This document shows positions 23,305 to 37,717 of a DNA stretch of 64,000 nt, one piece after another. The notes beneath the pieces are model-generated. The model was not told the DNA's origin. It did not search any database and saw only the letters and a program-made list of their open reading frames with translations. Source of the DNA: Trichosphaerium sp. ATCC 40318 (taxonomy: Eukaryota; Discosea; Flabellinia; Trichosidae). Position 1 is the stretch's first letter. Every line of letters begins with the position of its first letter. Where the stretch lies: positions 62,001 to 126,000 of the forward strand of contig JALMLS010000361.1 in NCBI GenBank assembly GCA_038496445.1. Reading direction: 5' to 3'. The position numbers and the translations under genes were made by a program.

Positions 23305-24492
23305 TTAAAAAAATGTCAAGGTTGACACGAGACGTTTTATTTCCAGCTCCTCCTTTTTCTGAGGCGTTACATATTTATAAGTATCTACTCTAGGTCCAGG
23401 AGGGCACACTAATTCTATACAATCTGATTCTTGATCTGTCAAAGCAAAGAAATTCCATTTCTCGTCTTGTTTCTTTAAAGGCAAAGTTAATCTTCCTATT
23501 TGCAAACATTAATAAAATCGCCTCTCTGCGTTCAGCTACAATTCATACCAACTTCAGTTCCATTGAAATAAAATGCTACTTCTCTTTTTTCAAGGTCCAT
23601 AAGTACACCTATTTTATCACCACTGTTATATGTTGGTACTACTTTTCTATCTTCTCGAATGCCTTTCCCCAAATAGTCAAAAGTATTCCTTCCTGCACTG
23701 TAAAAGAGTTAAAAATGTATGTGGATATTCAAGGTACGTACTTATCTACATATGCTATAGTATTGGGATGTGTGTCTATTCTCCAAGTTTCAACCTACAA
23801 AGCTACGCCTTAATACGACTTAAAAAATTTGACTTTAAAATAGGGTTTTGTTTTGTTTTGTACCTTTTGAAGTGCTTCACTGTCATTGGTAACGCCTAAC
23901 CACATTTCATCGGACATGGTGATGATATAAAACTCAATATACCTGACCCCAGCCGTCATATCAGGCTTTACAATTGCAATAGTTGCATCTGGGTGATTAC
24001 CTTTTTTAATAATTCTATGATAGAATTGTCCTTCGAAAGTCAAGTGTTGAGCGTTTATCGATGAGTCGAATTTAAACTCTGTCTTTAAAGGGTTTTAGTC
24101 AAATAGCAATACAAATGAGCCAATAAGTACCAGTGCTTTATACCAGGCTTTCCAACCATTAGTAGACGCATCAATAGGTTCTAATGATAGAGTTTAGCTT
24201 AAATAAAGTTAAAACAGTCCATACGTGTACAATGAGGGCGCCAAATACTATTTTCAGACGCTGCTACGCACCATTGCTTCGAAATTGTTGATATTCGTCC
24301 AAGCTTGTTTAATGGCACGAAAGATAGAAGGTGTATGAACATTTCGTATGGTAGTGCTGTATAGAAGAATTAAAAGAGGTAAAAAGAAGAAGAAATGCAA
24401 ACTGGTGCTACAGGACTCTGCTAGCGTCTGCATTGTGTCTATTTTGTAAAAATACCATCTAGACTATCTACACTCTGATCAGGAGCTGCCAT
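23305..24492 (-). CDS. SPRY-domain protein, possibly F-box-like N-terminus
   Basis: Starts MAAPDQSVDSLDG. N-terminal exons carry FRAIKQAWTNINNFEA and ENSIWRPHCTRMD, then NGWKAWYKAL, a layout resembling F-box/SPRY proteins of the FBXO45 kind, although the F-box itself is not convincing. The SPRY domain follows: DSSINAQHLTFEGQFYHRI, YIEFYIITMSDEMWLGVTN, GDKIGVLMDLEKREVAFYFN with GTEVG, then EKWNFFALTDQESD. SPRY domains bind protein partners, often as substrate adaptors for ubiquitin ligases; that role here is inference. Exon edges in the first third are approximate. Confidence 0.7.
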
Positions 24493-25399
24493 TGTTGCTG
24501 ATGTTGACGTTTTGGATTAAACTGATTCAATGAATACAAGCAACTGACTTGAGTTCGCATAGATAAGTAACCTTTAATAATACCAATATACAAGTGATGA
24601 TATTCTGAAATTGTACGCTTGCTTGTATGTACATGCCAACACCTTCAAACGTTCACCTAACTATTAGATTCTACACGAACGAAATTTCAATATTTACCTT
24701 TAGCACGTGCTTACCACGTGTGTAGTATAGTAATACTTATTGTTTTCGCACAAAAGGATAGAAGAGAAAACTACTCCAAACAAAAGGTCTACATTGTATT
24801 CTTACGTCTAGGATTTCTTTTGTTGGAAGTTGCAAATAGATATCAAAAATGTTAATACCATAATTCAACAGTTAAAAGAGCCTCTAATTCAAAATCTAGT
24901 CTAGTAGAAATATTGATTTAGCCCTGTATAGTTTTATACGATGTGATCTCATTCAGTGGATCTTTTAATTCACGCTTGATGATATTATTATTTTGTGAAA
25001 TATAAAATAGCAGTTAATGGCGTTTTAAGCTATGATACCTCGATAGCTATCTAAAATCCTTGACATCCAGTTTGCAATTTGCAACGAACATTTCAAGACT
25101 GTGACGTGTATAAACGCTTAACAAAACCAGAACGCATGACAGTTTTGTAATAATCACGAGATTAGAACGTTAACACTAGATCTTAGTTACCAGTGTTAAA
25201 CTTCTGTCCCTATTTATGTCTGTAATTTTATCGTACGTACTAGCAAGAACGTTGCTGGATGCAGTGAACAGACACCGGTCAAGATAAGATCCATGATCTG
25301 GTGGAATGTCACATAATTAACCAGCTGAGCTCCAATTTTTTTCACTGTGCTTAACCGTACGCTAAGGCACTGAACTTTAAGGGCTCTAACTTTACCGCA
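24493..25399. other. 907-base intergenic region
   Basis: No coding signal. AT-rich divergent gap holding the promoters of the SPRY gene and the F-box/LRR gene. Two CACGTG sites lie 11 bases apart at 24704-24709 and 24715-24720, about 212 bases upstream of the SPRY start. Confidence 0.5.
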
Positions 25400-26713
25400 A
25401 TGGCTAGTGTACTATGTGATGGCACAAGTTCTCGTTTCCTTGAAACAATACCAACAGAGCTTATAATCACCATTTTTGAGTGTACTCCGTGTAAAGCGCG
25501 ATATTCAGTTGCTCAGACATGCTGGCTGTTCTACAACATTATTCACAGACACGTTGGTTATGGTACAATCCATATAAGATCATCAGAGTCCATAAAGCTC
25601 TTACGCAACAAAAAATCGCTTTTAAACAATACGCTTGTATCAATCCATAAGTACAAGGCTACAGACAAAGAAATACGTTCATTGGCAGGTGTTAAGCGAT
25701 TATCAATATGGCAATTGGAAGTGACTGACGAGTGCTTTGAGGCACTTGCTGGTGTTAAGGAACTAGATATTTATAAGTGTAAACAAATCACAGATGAAGG
25801 TATACAATTCTTGTCGGGCGTACATACAATAGATATGAGTTTCATGACACAGTTGACAGATAGTTCATTGGAAGCTATAGCAGGCGCTTATGAAGTAGAT
25901 ATTTCGAGTTGTATTGATATCACTGATGAAGGATTAAAGTCACTTGCCGGTGTCCATTGTATAGATATCACATCTTGCAAAGTTACTGACATTGGTGTAA
26001 AAGCACTTGCTGGAGTCCACACAATAACAATGTCGGGTTGTGACAATATCGTTGGTTCTTGTTTTGAACAATTGGCTAGAGCTAAAAACGGAAAAGGTGA
26101 AATATGTCTTCACGTGATTAATATTTCTGGTTGTAGCAGTGTTAAACTAGATAATGTGAAGAAGTTATCTGGTGTCAATGACATTATTTTACGTAGCTTG
26201 AACGTCAAAGATGAAGATATCATACCTCTCGCTGGTGCAAGCGCTCTTGACTTAAATGGGTGCTACAACTTATCTGTAGCGTCTATGCTGGCTTTTTCTG
26301 GTATTCGCAGCATCGATTTGGGAAGGTTAGCCATACAAGACTCATGGCTTGAATGCTTATCAGGGGTGTATAGAATACAATTGAGGAACTGTCAAGGTGT
26401 AACTGATAACGGATTGAAATCACTTGCAGGAGTTCATACTATTTCCTTAAATAATTGTGCTGATATCACAGATGATGGTGTTATCCATCTTGCGGGTGTA
26501 CATATGATATGGTTGTTAGGGTGTATTAAGATAACAGATAGAGGTGTTAAAGCTCTTGCAGGTGTTCATACAATAAATCTAAATGGTTGCCTTCTTGTAA
26601 CAGATGAAGGAATATCAGCTCTTAAAGGTGCATTCAGAATTTGGGTAGGAGATACAAAGTGTACAAAAGAAGCTGTCACTGCATTAGGAGCTAACTGTAA
26701 TTCATTCATATGA
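25400..26713 (+). CDS. F-box / leucine-rich repeat protein, intronless
   Basis: A single 437-residue frame with no intron, unlike its neighbours. An F-box-like segment sits at about residues 16-45 (IPTELIITIFECTPCKARYS, CWLFYNI). About fifteen LRRs of 22-25 residues follow, with the unit L-A-G-V-H-x-I-x-L-x-G-C-x-x-I-T-D-x-G-V-K-A, the cysteine-containing LRR type. F-box/LRR proteins are substrate adaptors of SCF ubiquitin ligases. The regular G-V-H-T-I wording in the repeats is shared with expanded repeat families in amoebae and their giant DNA viruses, from family knowledge. Lack of introns could reflect retroposition, recent repeat expansion or transfer. The gene is intact and probably functional. 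Confidence 0.85.
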   Translation: MASVLCDGTSSRFLETIPTELIITIFECTPCKARYSVAQTCWLFYNIIHRHVGYGTIHIRSSESIKLLRNKKSLLNNTLVSIHKYKATDKEIRSLAGVKRLSIWQLEVTDECFEALAGVKELDIYKCKQITDEGIQFLSGVHTIDMSFMTQLTDSSLEAIAGAYEVDISSCIDITDEGLKSLAGVHCIDITSCKVTDIGVKALAGVHTITMSGCDNIVGSCFEQLARAKNGKGEICLHVINISGCSSVKLDNVKKLSGVNDIILRSLNVKDEDIIPLAGASALDLNGCYNLSVASMLAFSGIRSIDLGRLAIQDSWLECLSGVYRIQLRNCQGVTDNGLKSLAGVHTISLNNCADITDDGVIHLAGVHMIWLLGCIKITDRGVKALAGVHTINLNGCLLVTDEGISALKGAFRIWVGDTKCTKEAVTALGANCNSFI

Positions 26714-27052
26714 ATTAGAAATCAAAGTGTACTACGAAGAGAAAAGATGAATAAACGTTTACAAACACCAATTCAGAGTGAGAAAACTTGGTTAGTTTCA
26801 ACTCTTGTTATGTTAAAAAACGAATGCGGTCCGAAAATATAAATGCGCAAGAAATAAAATGAAGATAGAACGCATTGAATGTAGCCCTCACTTATTTAGC
26901 GTCATTGCGAGTATTTCCGAATGTACTATCGTGTTTGAAACAACCCGGAAAATTATCAGCCTTGAGCTGAGACTATGATTACTCGTAATGTATTAGCTGT
27001 GTTTTCCATGTTCTAGAAGTAATGAGTTGTTTACGCTGACAGTCGATTTTTT
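26714..27052. other. Intergenic
   Basis: No gene supported between the F-box/LRR stop and the duplicated myosin exon. Confidence 0.4.
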
Positions 27053-27253
27053 TGTAGCGGGTATGTACCGCGATTGCGCTTATTAGGGAATCTTCTCCAA
27101 TTTCATGCGTTTCATTGGCTCGCAATAGTGATTTACATGAAATAGGTACCGTGCACTCGACAGATGGTGTCATGGTAGAGTACATTCGAGACGATGATGA
27201 AGAAGATCGGGTAAGTTGCAACCTTATTGCGCAACAGCCGTTTCTGAACGGTA
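27053..27253 (+). repeat. Stray copy of a myosin exon and flanking intron
   Basis: 201 bases match 44745-44945 with only two differences, both within the last 16 bases (C/T and C/A). The copy carries the end of one exon, a full intron, the complete exon encoding [20 protein letters not shown] and part of the next intron. No surrounding reading frame continues it, so it is best read as a non-functional segmental copy. Confidence 0.9.
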
Positions 27254-27760
27254 AAACCAGCTAAGATAATCTCCTACGCACACAAAACCACCTGAGGCAT
27301 AAACAAAAGAATTTGGTGTACGCTACGCCCTTTTACTGTAAATCACGTTTAACGAACCGAAAGGTCACCAAGTTGCTCCTAAATTATTCTCCATAAAACT
27401 GCACACTATCCTGTATTGTATTCATTGCTATACCTGAGAATGCTCAACTTTTAAAGAAATCTGCATTCTATTTCTCCATTCTGTTATACTTCAGACTACT
27501 GCGCTATCGCGGCTCAAAAACAAGCTCACACAAATGTCACAATTTCAGAAAACACAGAACGAATGGTCAATAAGGAAAGCCTTCCAGAATATTGTTGATT
27601 ACTTTGTTAAACGACCTGTTTATAGTCTAATTTAAAAAGAGGTAATTTGGCCAAAAAAGGATGAAATTAAGGTTTAGAACAAACAGACTTTATTGCCAAA
27701 AATAACATTTGAATCCAATTTGGTGAAGAATTACAAAAATAGCACTAATATTATGCCACT
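27254..27760. other. Intergenic
   Basis: No gene supported. AT-rich, no repeats beyond short A/T runs. Confidence 0.4.
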
Positions 27761-28370
27761 CTAGTATTTATACGTGAGCTTAGTGCTGCTACCAGCACTC
27801 TTGGTGGATCTAACCTTGCGACGTTTTCTCCTTTTATCAGGATTAGAATGTAGCACTTGCACTGCACAAGCTTCAAGATAGGTCCAGTCGCCATACTCTG
27901 CGCCAGATTCGCATATTTCTGTCGACAAACACGATGTTAGAAATGCAAAAAAAAAGTATCAGTCGTGTCGGTTAGGTACCTCTAACGTAGCATTGAAATG
28001 CCACAGCTGTCTTATTTTTCGCGTGGTTATACTTGCGTTTAGGAATAAGCACCTCTGGAATTTCAATTTTGTTGGATAATGCAAACAGGACCCAAGCCTC
28101 CCTGGATTCGCAGTAATGAGGTTTAGGACCTCCTTTGATGATACCTAGAGGGTAAAAGTGAGCGCTTTTTGAATGTGAACAAAACGTAAAGAGGAAAAAC
28201 AACCGTTAGACTATGAACGTACAGTCACCGCATCCGCACTGTTCCCGTTGGTTAACTACATGCGAAATGAACTTTTTCGTTTGAGCGGCACAGTTGGGTC
28301 TCTCGTTCTTAGGGAGACTCCAGGTAACCGACCTCCCTGAAGAGACAGCGCATGTATTGGTTTTAGCCAT
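27761..28370 (-). CDS. Small Cys-containing hypothetical protein
   Basis: Three exons join in frame. Exon 1 is MAKTNTCAVSSGRSVTWSLP, then HVVNQREQCGCGDC; exon 2 is IIKGGPKPHYCESREAWVLF, then ALSNKIEIPEVLIPKRK and TAVAFQCYVR; exon 3 is EICESGAEYGDWTYLEACAV and a very basic tail (DKRRKRRKVRSTKSAG). About 158 residues in all. The spaced cysteines and basic tail could mean a small metal-binding nuclear protein. No family is recognised. Confidence 0.6.
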
Positions 28371-29411
28371 TAATGAGGTGTTGTAAGTGTTGTAGAGTTA
28401 TGCAATTATGAAAAAAATGGCGGAAAAAAAGTTGATATTTTTAAACGTTGGAGTGAAGTTTTTCTATTTGTAGACCTATACCCCTTCGTGCTTATTGTGA
28501 TGCCTGTTAAATTGTTTAATGAAAGTCTGCAAAAACTACTTAGTTGTCTCTTTGGCCTAATTGAGTCGGTGTCAGCTACTGTGTCCTACGTTTTCCGTGC
28601 CTTTTGAACTTGTTCTGTGCTTTTTTTTTGAAACCTAATAATTCCGCGCCACGGGCATCATCTCAACGAGTGATTCCTTGGTCTAGAGGATGCTGTTGAG
28701 TAACGTCTAGTCAAAAACTTGTAGAATCATATTGCAACGCTCTAGCTTGTTACCAAGCAACGTGTACCACGGAGGACAGCGAGTCAAATCTCACCTGTAA
28801 AAAAAATGAGCTACGAGTAAAGGGTAAAAAAAAGGTTAACCGAGGACTCTTAGAACCTACGTTGATTCTTTGAGTAAGATGAGAGCAATCTAGTCACTAC
28901 AAGCTACGCATAAAACACGGTAAACGTTGTTGTGTTTCACGTTCTCTAGCAAAGGCTTTATTGAATTATATACATAGAAACAGCCAAAAACAAAGAAGAA
29001 TTGTTTTTTGTTGTTTGTTTGAGAAAAACTTGCCAACCAGTACTAGCGGCATTCAAATAGCATTGGTGCGTAAAGGTTGTACTTGTAGTAGAAATTTTTC
29101 AATACCTTTTGCTAACGTCAGTATCGTCCGAACAATATGCGATGTCGTGCGCATGTGAGTTTACTTCTTGGCGGTTAGTGGAAGATTATTTCTTCGACTT
29201 AACATTTCTTTTTCCACGTGCTCAGAATCAAGAATGAGATCATGTGGACGTGGCCGTAGCTGCTATAAAACCAAATACAAGGCGCAAATTGGTAAAAGCT
29301 TCATCGGTGGCTTTAAACCAAAAAAGGCGACATTTCCACGGTTAAGGGAGTTGAGTGGATTTGATTACTATGAGACAATCAGTCGGCGGAGTGCTGAAAT
29401 AACTTGGCGAA
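28371..29411. other. About 1 kb without a supported gene
   Basis: Plus frames near 28961 and 29168 are open but have no family character and no convincing splice joins. The region likely holds the divergent promoters of the two flanking genes and perhaps 5' UTR exons. A CACGTG site lies at 29215-29220, about 190 bases before the next start. Confidence 0.4.
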
Positions 29412-30931
29412 ATGGAATTCAGTGCCTACAGACTTTCGTATTTTGGTAAAAAGCAAAGTGGTAAAATAACTCTGCTTTACCTTTCTTGGCTTGCTGGTTC
29501 TGTTATTGTGGCATTCTTTCAAGTGTTATTGATTGCTTTACGGATTGATGAGCATTTTACAGCAAGCTGGCAACTGTTATTTGGACCGTTTTGGATTTGG
29601 GCTGCAATTTCATGGCATATATGCCTCTATCAGCTCTATGACGCGAATATACGTGCGTAGAGGTATTATTTTTCAAATCTCTCCTAAAATCAGCCACAGA
29701 GAAATCTAGTACGTGGAAAAAAGCCCCAGAGAACCTACGGTCTATAACTGTGTACTTTGGCTTTCCTTTTATCTTCACAATGATAGTTTCGGTTTTTCTC
29801 ATCGCCACACGCTTAGATGGTGCGTATTGTAATAAAAACGCTACACAGCGACCCGTTTTTTTCATGTGTCATTAACGTAACGCCCGTCTTTAGGTATTTC
29901 CGGAACGAAAGTCTCCCGTACGTTTTTAATCACCTCTCAGTCGGTTTAACGCTGTAATTCGCCCTTTTTGAACATATTATTTATGCATTTTTTTTACAGT
30001 TATCTTTACGCTACCTTGGCTTGTTGTTATTGGTATTGGGATTTATGAAATTTGTTTAAAAGGATTCTCGGCGTACCCAGCAGTTATAATTTGTTCCTAC
30101 ATAACCGTCGGTACAAACACGTGATTTTTTTTGTTGCAATTTATTTATTCTGTCTTCTTTTTTTAATCTTCTTTACAGCGCTTTCTATTATGGCAGCCCG
30201 CCTTGAGGGTCTAAACACTTGGAATTGGTACTCATTCCTTGATATATTTCACGTGTTATTAATGTCATGACACTCAACAAAATGAAGAAGTGTATCACTA
30301 TTTGTGGAGCATTTTTTAATGTTCTTTTTTACGCAACTAGTTCTTGTTTTGTCCTCGCTCAATTATCTCCTGACATATACATATTTAGGATCGGTGTATT
30401 GGCAGTAATTTTTTGGATACCAGATGCAGTCATAATCGGTATGCGATAACTCAATGTGCATTTTTTGGAATTTTTTTTGTACCAATGCTTATAGACGTTT
30501 TGTAGGTTTATTGATCTACGCAGCTTATTTGAGACTTGGTAAGACAATAAGGAAAAAACAAAAGATGAAGATTATCCATGATGTTGCGTGGTATATTATC
30601 CTACTGTTCCTATTTGGTCTGTTCGTTGCTTGGCAGGTAATATATTCGAAAGTTTTTCGTTTTGCTTAAGTTCTGTTTATTAGACTTTACTTGCTTTAAA
30701 CCTAGAAGGTGTTGACTTTCCTCAAACTCATGTACAAGCTCCTTTACTAGTCATGCTGTTTATTATTCTGCTTTTGATTTTACGTGCGTGTCAAGTGTTT
30801 TCTTCTTTTTGTAAGATGTTGCAAGTTTTTCATCTAAGTAAGTCTTTGTAGCTACTATATGGGCTACACAACTAAATAAGAAGCGTATAGCAGAAGATAC
30901 TGTTGCTTTAAATTATAAGAACAAACAGTAA
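29412..30931 (+). CDS. Multi-pass membrane protein, TMEM185-like
   Basis: Starts MEFSAYRLSYFGKKQSGK. Roughly ten hydrophobic helices follow in repeated pairs, each with a short A-x-R-L-(D/E) element: ALRIDEHFTASWQLLFGPFW, IATRLD, AARLEGLNTWNWYSFLDIFH, NLEGVDFPQTHVQAP. This repeated helix-RLD-W/F-loop pattern is that of the TMEM185/FAM11 family. Seven or more exons join cleanly, the last ending ATQLNKKRIAEDTVALNYKN and KQ. It resides in membranes; the biochemical function of the family is not known to me. Confidence 0.7.
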
Positions 30932-30963
30932 GACGATTAGTTATTAATTGTTGCAGACTGAGC

Positions 30964-32714
30964 ATGATTAGGAAAAAAGTAATGACTTTGTTAAATGATA
31001 CCTTTGATGCGCTAGTGAAGGACAAACTAAAAAAGTGTAATACTCTTGGTCACGATATGGAAGGATTACTTTTAGACAATGATATATTAGGTATGTTCGT
31101 CTATGCTAGATTTACGAGGTGTAACATGTATTCTGTAGGAAATTGGTTTAGCGACATGACAATCAAGATTGGTACTGAGCAATTTAATGTTCACAGGTAT
31201 GTGCTAATGACTCTTTTTGAATTATATAACCAACACTATTATAGAGTAGTATTAGCTCTACGTGCGGGTGTTTGTGATCTACTAGCTTGCTTGAAGACAG
31301 GTAAAAAGTCAATATTGAATGAAAAAGAAAACAACCCAGAAAAGAAATCTTTTTGTTTTAGTTCGCGTTTGCAGGGAATATAGTTATTTTTTGCGGTTTT
31401 TAAATCTATTCTTACGGTTATAATAGATATTATACCGGCAAAATATAGCAAGAAGACGTGTACCTATATCATTTCAAATGACTTTGGTATGTCTCCCGGA
31501 GAACTCAAACAATTATTGCTTTTTGTATACAGTGGAAAAGCAGAATACAAATCAAATGCGCAAGCAACGATCAAGAGATACTCTCTACTATCCGATAATA
31601 TATCTACAACACTTGAGGATGATTTTGGAAAAGCTCTAGATACACCTAAACAGTACAACTTTTTTTCTCTTTTTTTTCTTTTTTTCCGTTCTTATTCGTC
31701 TGCTATGTAGATACAAAAAATATGCAGATGTATTTGTTATAATACAAGGAAAGGAATATAGTTTTCATAAATGTTTCCTTTGTTGTAGATCAGAATACTT
31801 TGGTGCGATGTTCAGGTATGCTATTGTTTGTTTTGTTGGCAAATGTAATTTAAACTCACCTTTTTTTTAGAGTTGGTATGGCTGAAGCTTTAGATGATGT
31901 TATAGAATTGACTGATCTTGATGATAAAACGACATCATATGTATTTAGAGCAATCTATACTTCTGATATTGATGTACGCAACTGAGAGAAAATTACCCCT
32001 TTTCATTTTTTTGAACGAATTCTGTTTTTAACCCCTTCTCTTTTGTTGATCTCTTTTAGGTACCTTCAAATGATTTGGTTGAATTTATGGAACTGTGCCA
32101 TCAATATAGATTAGTAGATGCTTTGCAAAAAATTCAAGAAAAATTGATAAGCTTCATTGACTTCCAAAACGTTTTTGGTGCGCCCTCTTGTTGTATCCCA
32201 ATATTCTTATTTTTTTCTTAGATATGGCTAATTTGGCAGAGATGTTCATGCTTGATTTACTTCGTGCATATTGTGTATATTGGCTACTTATTCATTATGA
32301 GTATGTTTCTAAATTCAAGACATATAATAAATTGAACGATAACATCAAACAAGATGTCATCAAAAGGCGGAAACAAGGTACAACTTGCGTTCTACTATTT
32401 GATAGAATTCTTTTTTATTTTCGAAAAACAAAGAAATTGAGGCTTTTTGTGTGGAGCACAAGGGACAGTCTCATAACAGACATACTACTCGCACTGAGTG
32501 AGCAATTCGAGGTTTTTTTTCTTATTTCTTCATAGGTGCTAAATGGGCAAAGAATGGAACTTCTACGCAATTGGAGGATGCTATTAAGGCTGCCAAGAAG
32601 GATTCTTTAGTCACCTCGTTCAGAGCGAATCCTATAAGAGATTCTCGTAATCAACCTATTTTGGAAACTATATCTGATTCACATGAGCAATATGACCACT
32701 TACCGGGTGTGTAA
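30964..32714 (+). CDS. Tandem BTB/POZ-domain protein
   Basis: Starts MIRKKVMTLLNDTFDALVKD. The first BTB carries NWFSDMTIKIGTEQFNVHRV with VLALRAG and PGELKQLLLFVYSGKAEY. The second carries YADVFVIIQGKEYSFHKCFL, CRSEYFGAMFR, VIELTDLDDKTTSYVFRAIY and TSDID. A BACK-like helical part (FMELCHQYRLVDALQKIQEK, LAEMFMLDLLRAYCVYW) follows, then a short tail ending EQYDHLPGV. Tandem BTB proteins commonly act as adaptors for cullin-3 ubiquitin ligases or as scaffolds; this is inferred. It begins only 32 bases after the preceding stop, so its promoter overlaps the 3' end of the membrane-protein gene. Confidence 0.8.
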
Positions 32715-33374
32715 AGGGTGTAAGCCATGAGAAGAAAATCTCAGCTGCTCATTATTCGCTCTCAACCCACCCCGTGTAAACACGTTTTCGTGTAAGCAAC
32801 TGAAACTCTGTACAGACATAAACATTGTGTTTTAGTAAGAACCTGCTTGGATTACTTGTAAAACTACTGTAGGCTAGTAATTCCTGATAACGACATGATT
32901 TACACTTTTGTGACTGTGTTATGGAGAGTGAATAGTACCAAAGCGGTGTTCAGCTTTAGTAGCTTCACAAAAAAAAAGAAAAAAAGACTTGGAAACTAAT
33001 ATCAATGAAGTTTGTTCGTATTAAATAGTTTTCAGTGTTTTACTTAGTAGGTACGTATTTTATCTTACTCTCCTCTGACCATCTTATCAGCAAGAACAGC
33101 GGTGGCATCAGGGTAGCAATTATTGACATTTTTTGAGCAGGAATACTCATGTTTGCGAGAAATAAAAATTAAGTGGGACCGTCAAATAGAGCTCCTTGTG
33201 CAACTTCGTAGTAAACTTTTTTGTTTGTGCACGTGACTTGTATTATGGGATTAATGTAGCCCAATATCCAATTTTAATACTAGATAAAAGAGAGTCCTTT
33301 TTCAGTGCTGAAAGTTCATTTTGCTACTTCTATTGACTACGACTTTGTCACTTATTTATCAACAGCTGGGGAGT
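32715..33374. other. Intergenic
   Basis: No gene seen. Contains a CACGTGAC site at 33230-33237, about 140 bases before the ankyrin gene start. Confidence 0.45.
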
Positions 33375-34180
33375 ATGGCACTTGCTCAAGCAGCTGAAGA
33401 AGGTGATTTTGATGAAGTAAAATCAATTTTAAGCGGAGGGGAGGTAAGTATTGATGAATGCGACCTGATAGGATATTCGGCACTATTACACGCCGCCAAT
33501 GAAGGTTAGAGCGACTGTGGAAGCCTCTTACGCCTTTTAGGTCACGTTGAGATGGCATTCTTTCTCATAACGAAAGGAGCCAACGTAAATATAAACGCAA
33601 CCTCTGGAGGTGATACACCCCTTCATAGGGCAGTTTTAAAACGTAATTACGTAAATTTTACACTACTATTAGATCATACTAACGCCTCTTCAGATCAAGA
33701 CATTATATGCACCGCTCTTCTCGAAGCTAAGGCAAATCCAAACGCTAAACGCAAACTAGATGGTAACACACCCCTCCATTGTGCTGTATGCATCCAAGAT
33801 TATACTAAGAGATGCACAAACACTGACAGAAAGCGTAGGTAACAAAATCAAATCCTAGCCTTGTCAAGATGCTCTTAGGTTCGTTTAACATACATACCGT
33901 TACATTTGTCGACATCGTTGCTGACGCTTTACCAAACAGAGAGTGGCGCAGATCCAAAAGTGAAAAATAAAAGAAAACAAACTCCTGTTGACCTTGTCCA
34001 TTCGCACGATAAAGCCTCACTTGAACTTATGATGGGTAACTTACTTGTTTTTTTACCTGGTTTTTTTTTGTTGAAATCTCGCCATGGTGTACTTTGTATT
34101 TACTTTCTACAGAGTATATGCCAGGACACATGTTGGGTAAGACTCATAAACAGATTGTAGATTCATATATGGCCAAGTAA
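33375..34180 (+). CDS. Ankyrin-repeat protein
   Basis: Starts MALAQAAEEGDFDEVKSILS. Four to five ankyrin repeats: ALLHAANEGHVEMAFFLITK, GGDTPLHRAVLKRNY, LDGNTPLHCAVTKSNPSLVK, ESGADPKVKNKRKQTPVDLV. A C-terminal part follows (EYMPGHMLGKTHKQIVDSYM). Each intron I placed restores the ankyrin consensus across the join, notably H-C-A-V/T-K-S-N-P. Ankyrin arrays mediate protein contacts, so the exact partner cannot be deduced. An upstream in-frame start at 33321 is possible but lacks ankyrin character. Confidence 0.85.
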
Positions 34181-34246
34181 ACGAGAACAAACGTATGTAA
34201 GAAATATTTATTTATCCAAGATTGACAAAAAGCATTTTTTTTTTCT

Positions 34247-37402
<3,156 letters not shown>

Positions 37403-37717
37403 GTGGTCAGTTTGTATTTTTGACTGTAGTTCGTAGACCTTGATTCACTTAATCGCATTTAACTTGTGGTTGATTTTTTTGCGCCAAAAAGTTTACCCGC
37501 ACTTCCGTATGGATGTATAATTGCGCCAATTGATACAAGTACGTTTAAAATTGTCATGTGTATAAGTTATGTGCAACTTGGATTCAGTGATAGGGAGGCT
37601 GAGTTACCAAAAAAAATGAGTTATCCCGAATTCCATTAATTTGTTAAGTCGGGTTTATATTATTACTTTTTTAGTAGCGTTTTGGTGAGTAAGAGCTAGT
37701 ACATTTTTGAGATTTTA
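37403..37717. other. Intergenic
   Basis: No gene seen. AT-rich region between ACSL start and the stop of the MRH/SAM gene. Confidence 0.4.

Noticed and set aside
27053-27221. New gene at the duplicated myosin exon
   Set aside because: Exons on either side are missing and the minus frame there is only the complement of the myosin exon.
28640-28800. Possible tRNA or snRNA in the 28.7 kb gap
   Set aside because: No T-arm consensus, no convincing cloverleaf and no match to U-snRNA landmark sequences.
29168-29449. Plus frame with a basic Cys/Arg start
   Set aside because: It overlaps the TMEM185-like start in another frame, has no family character and no consistent splice link.
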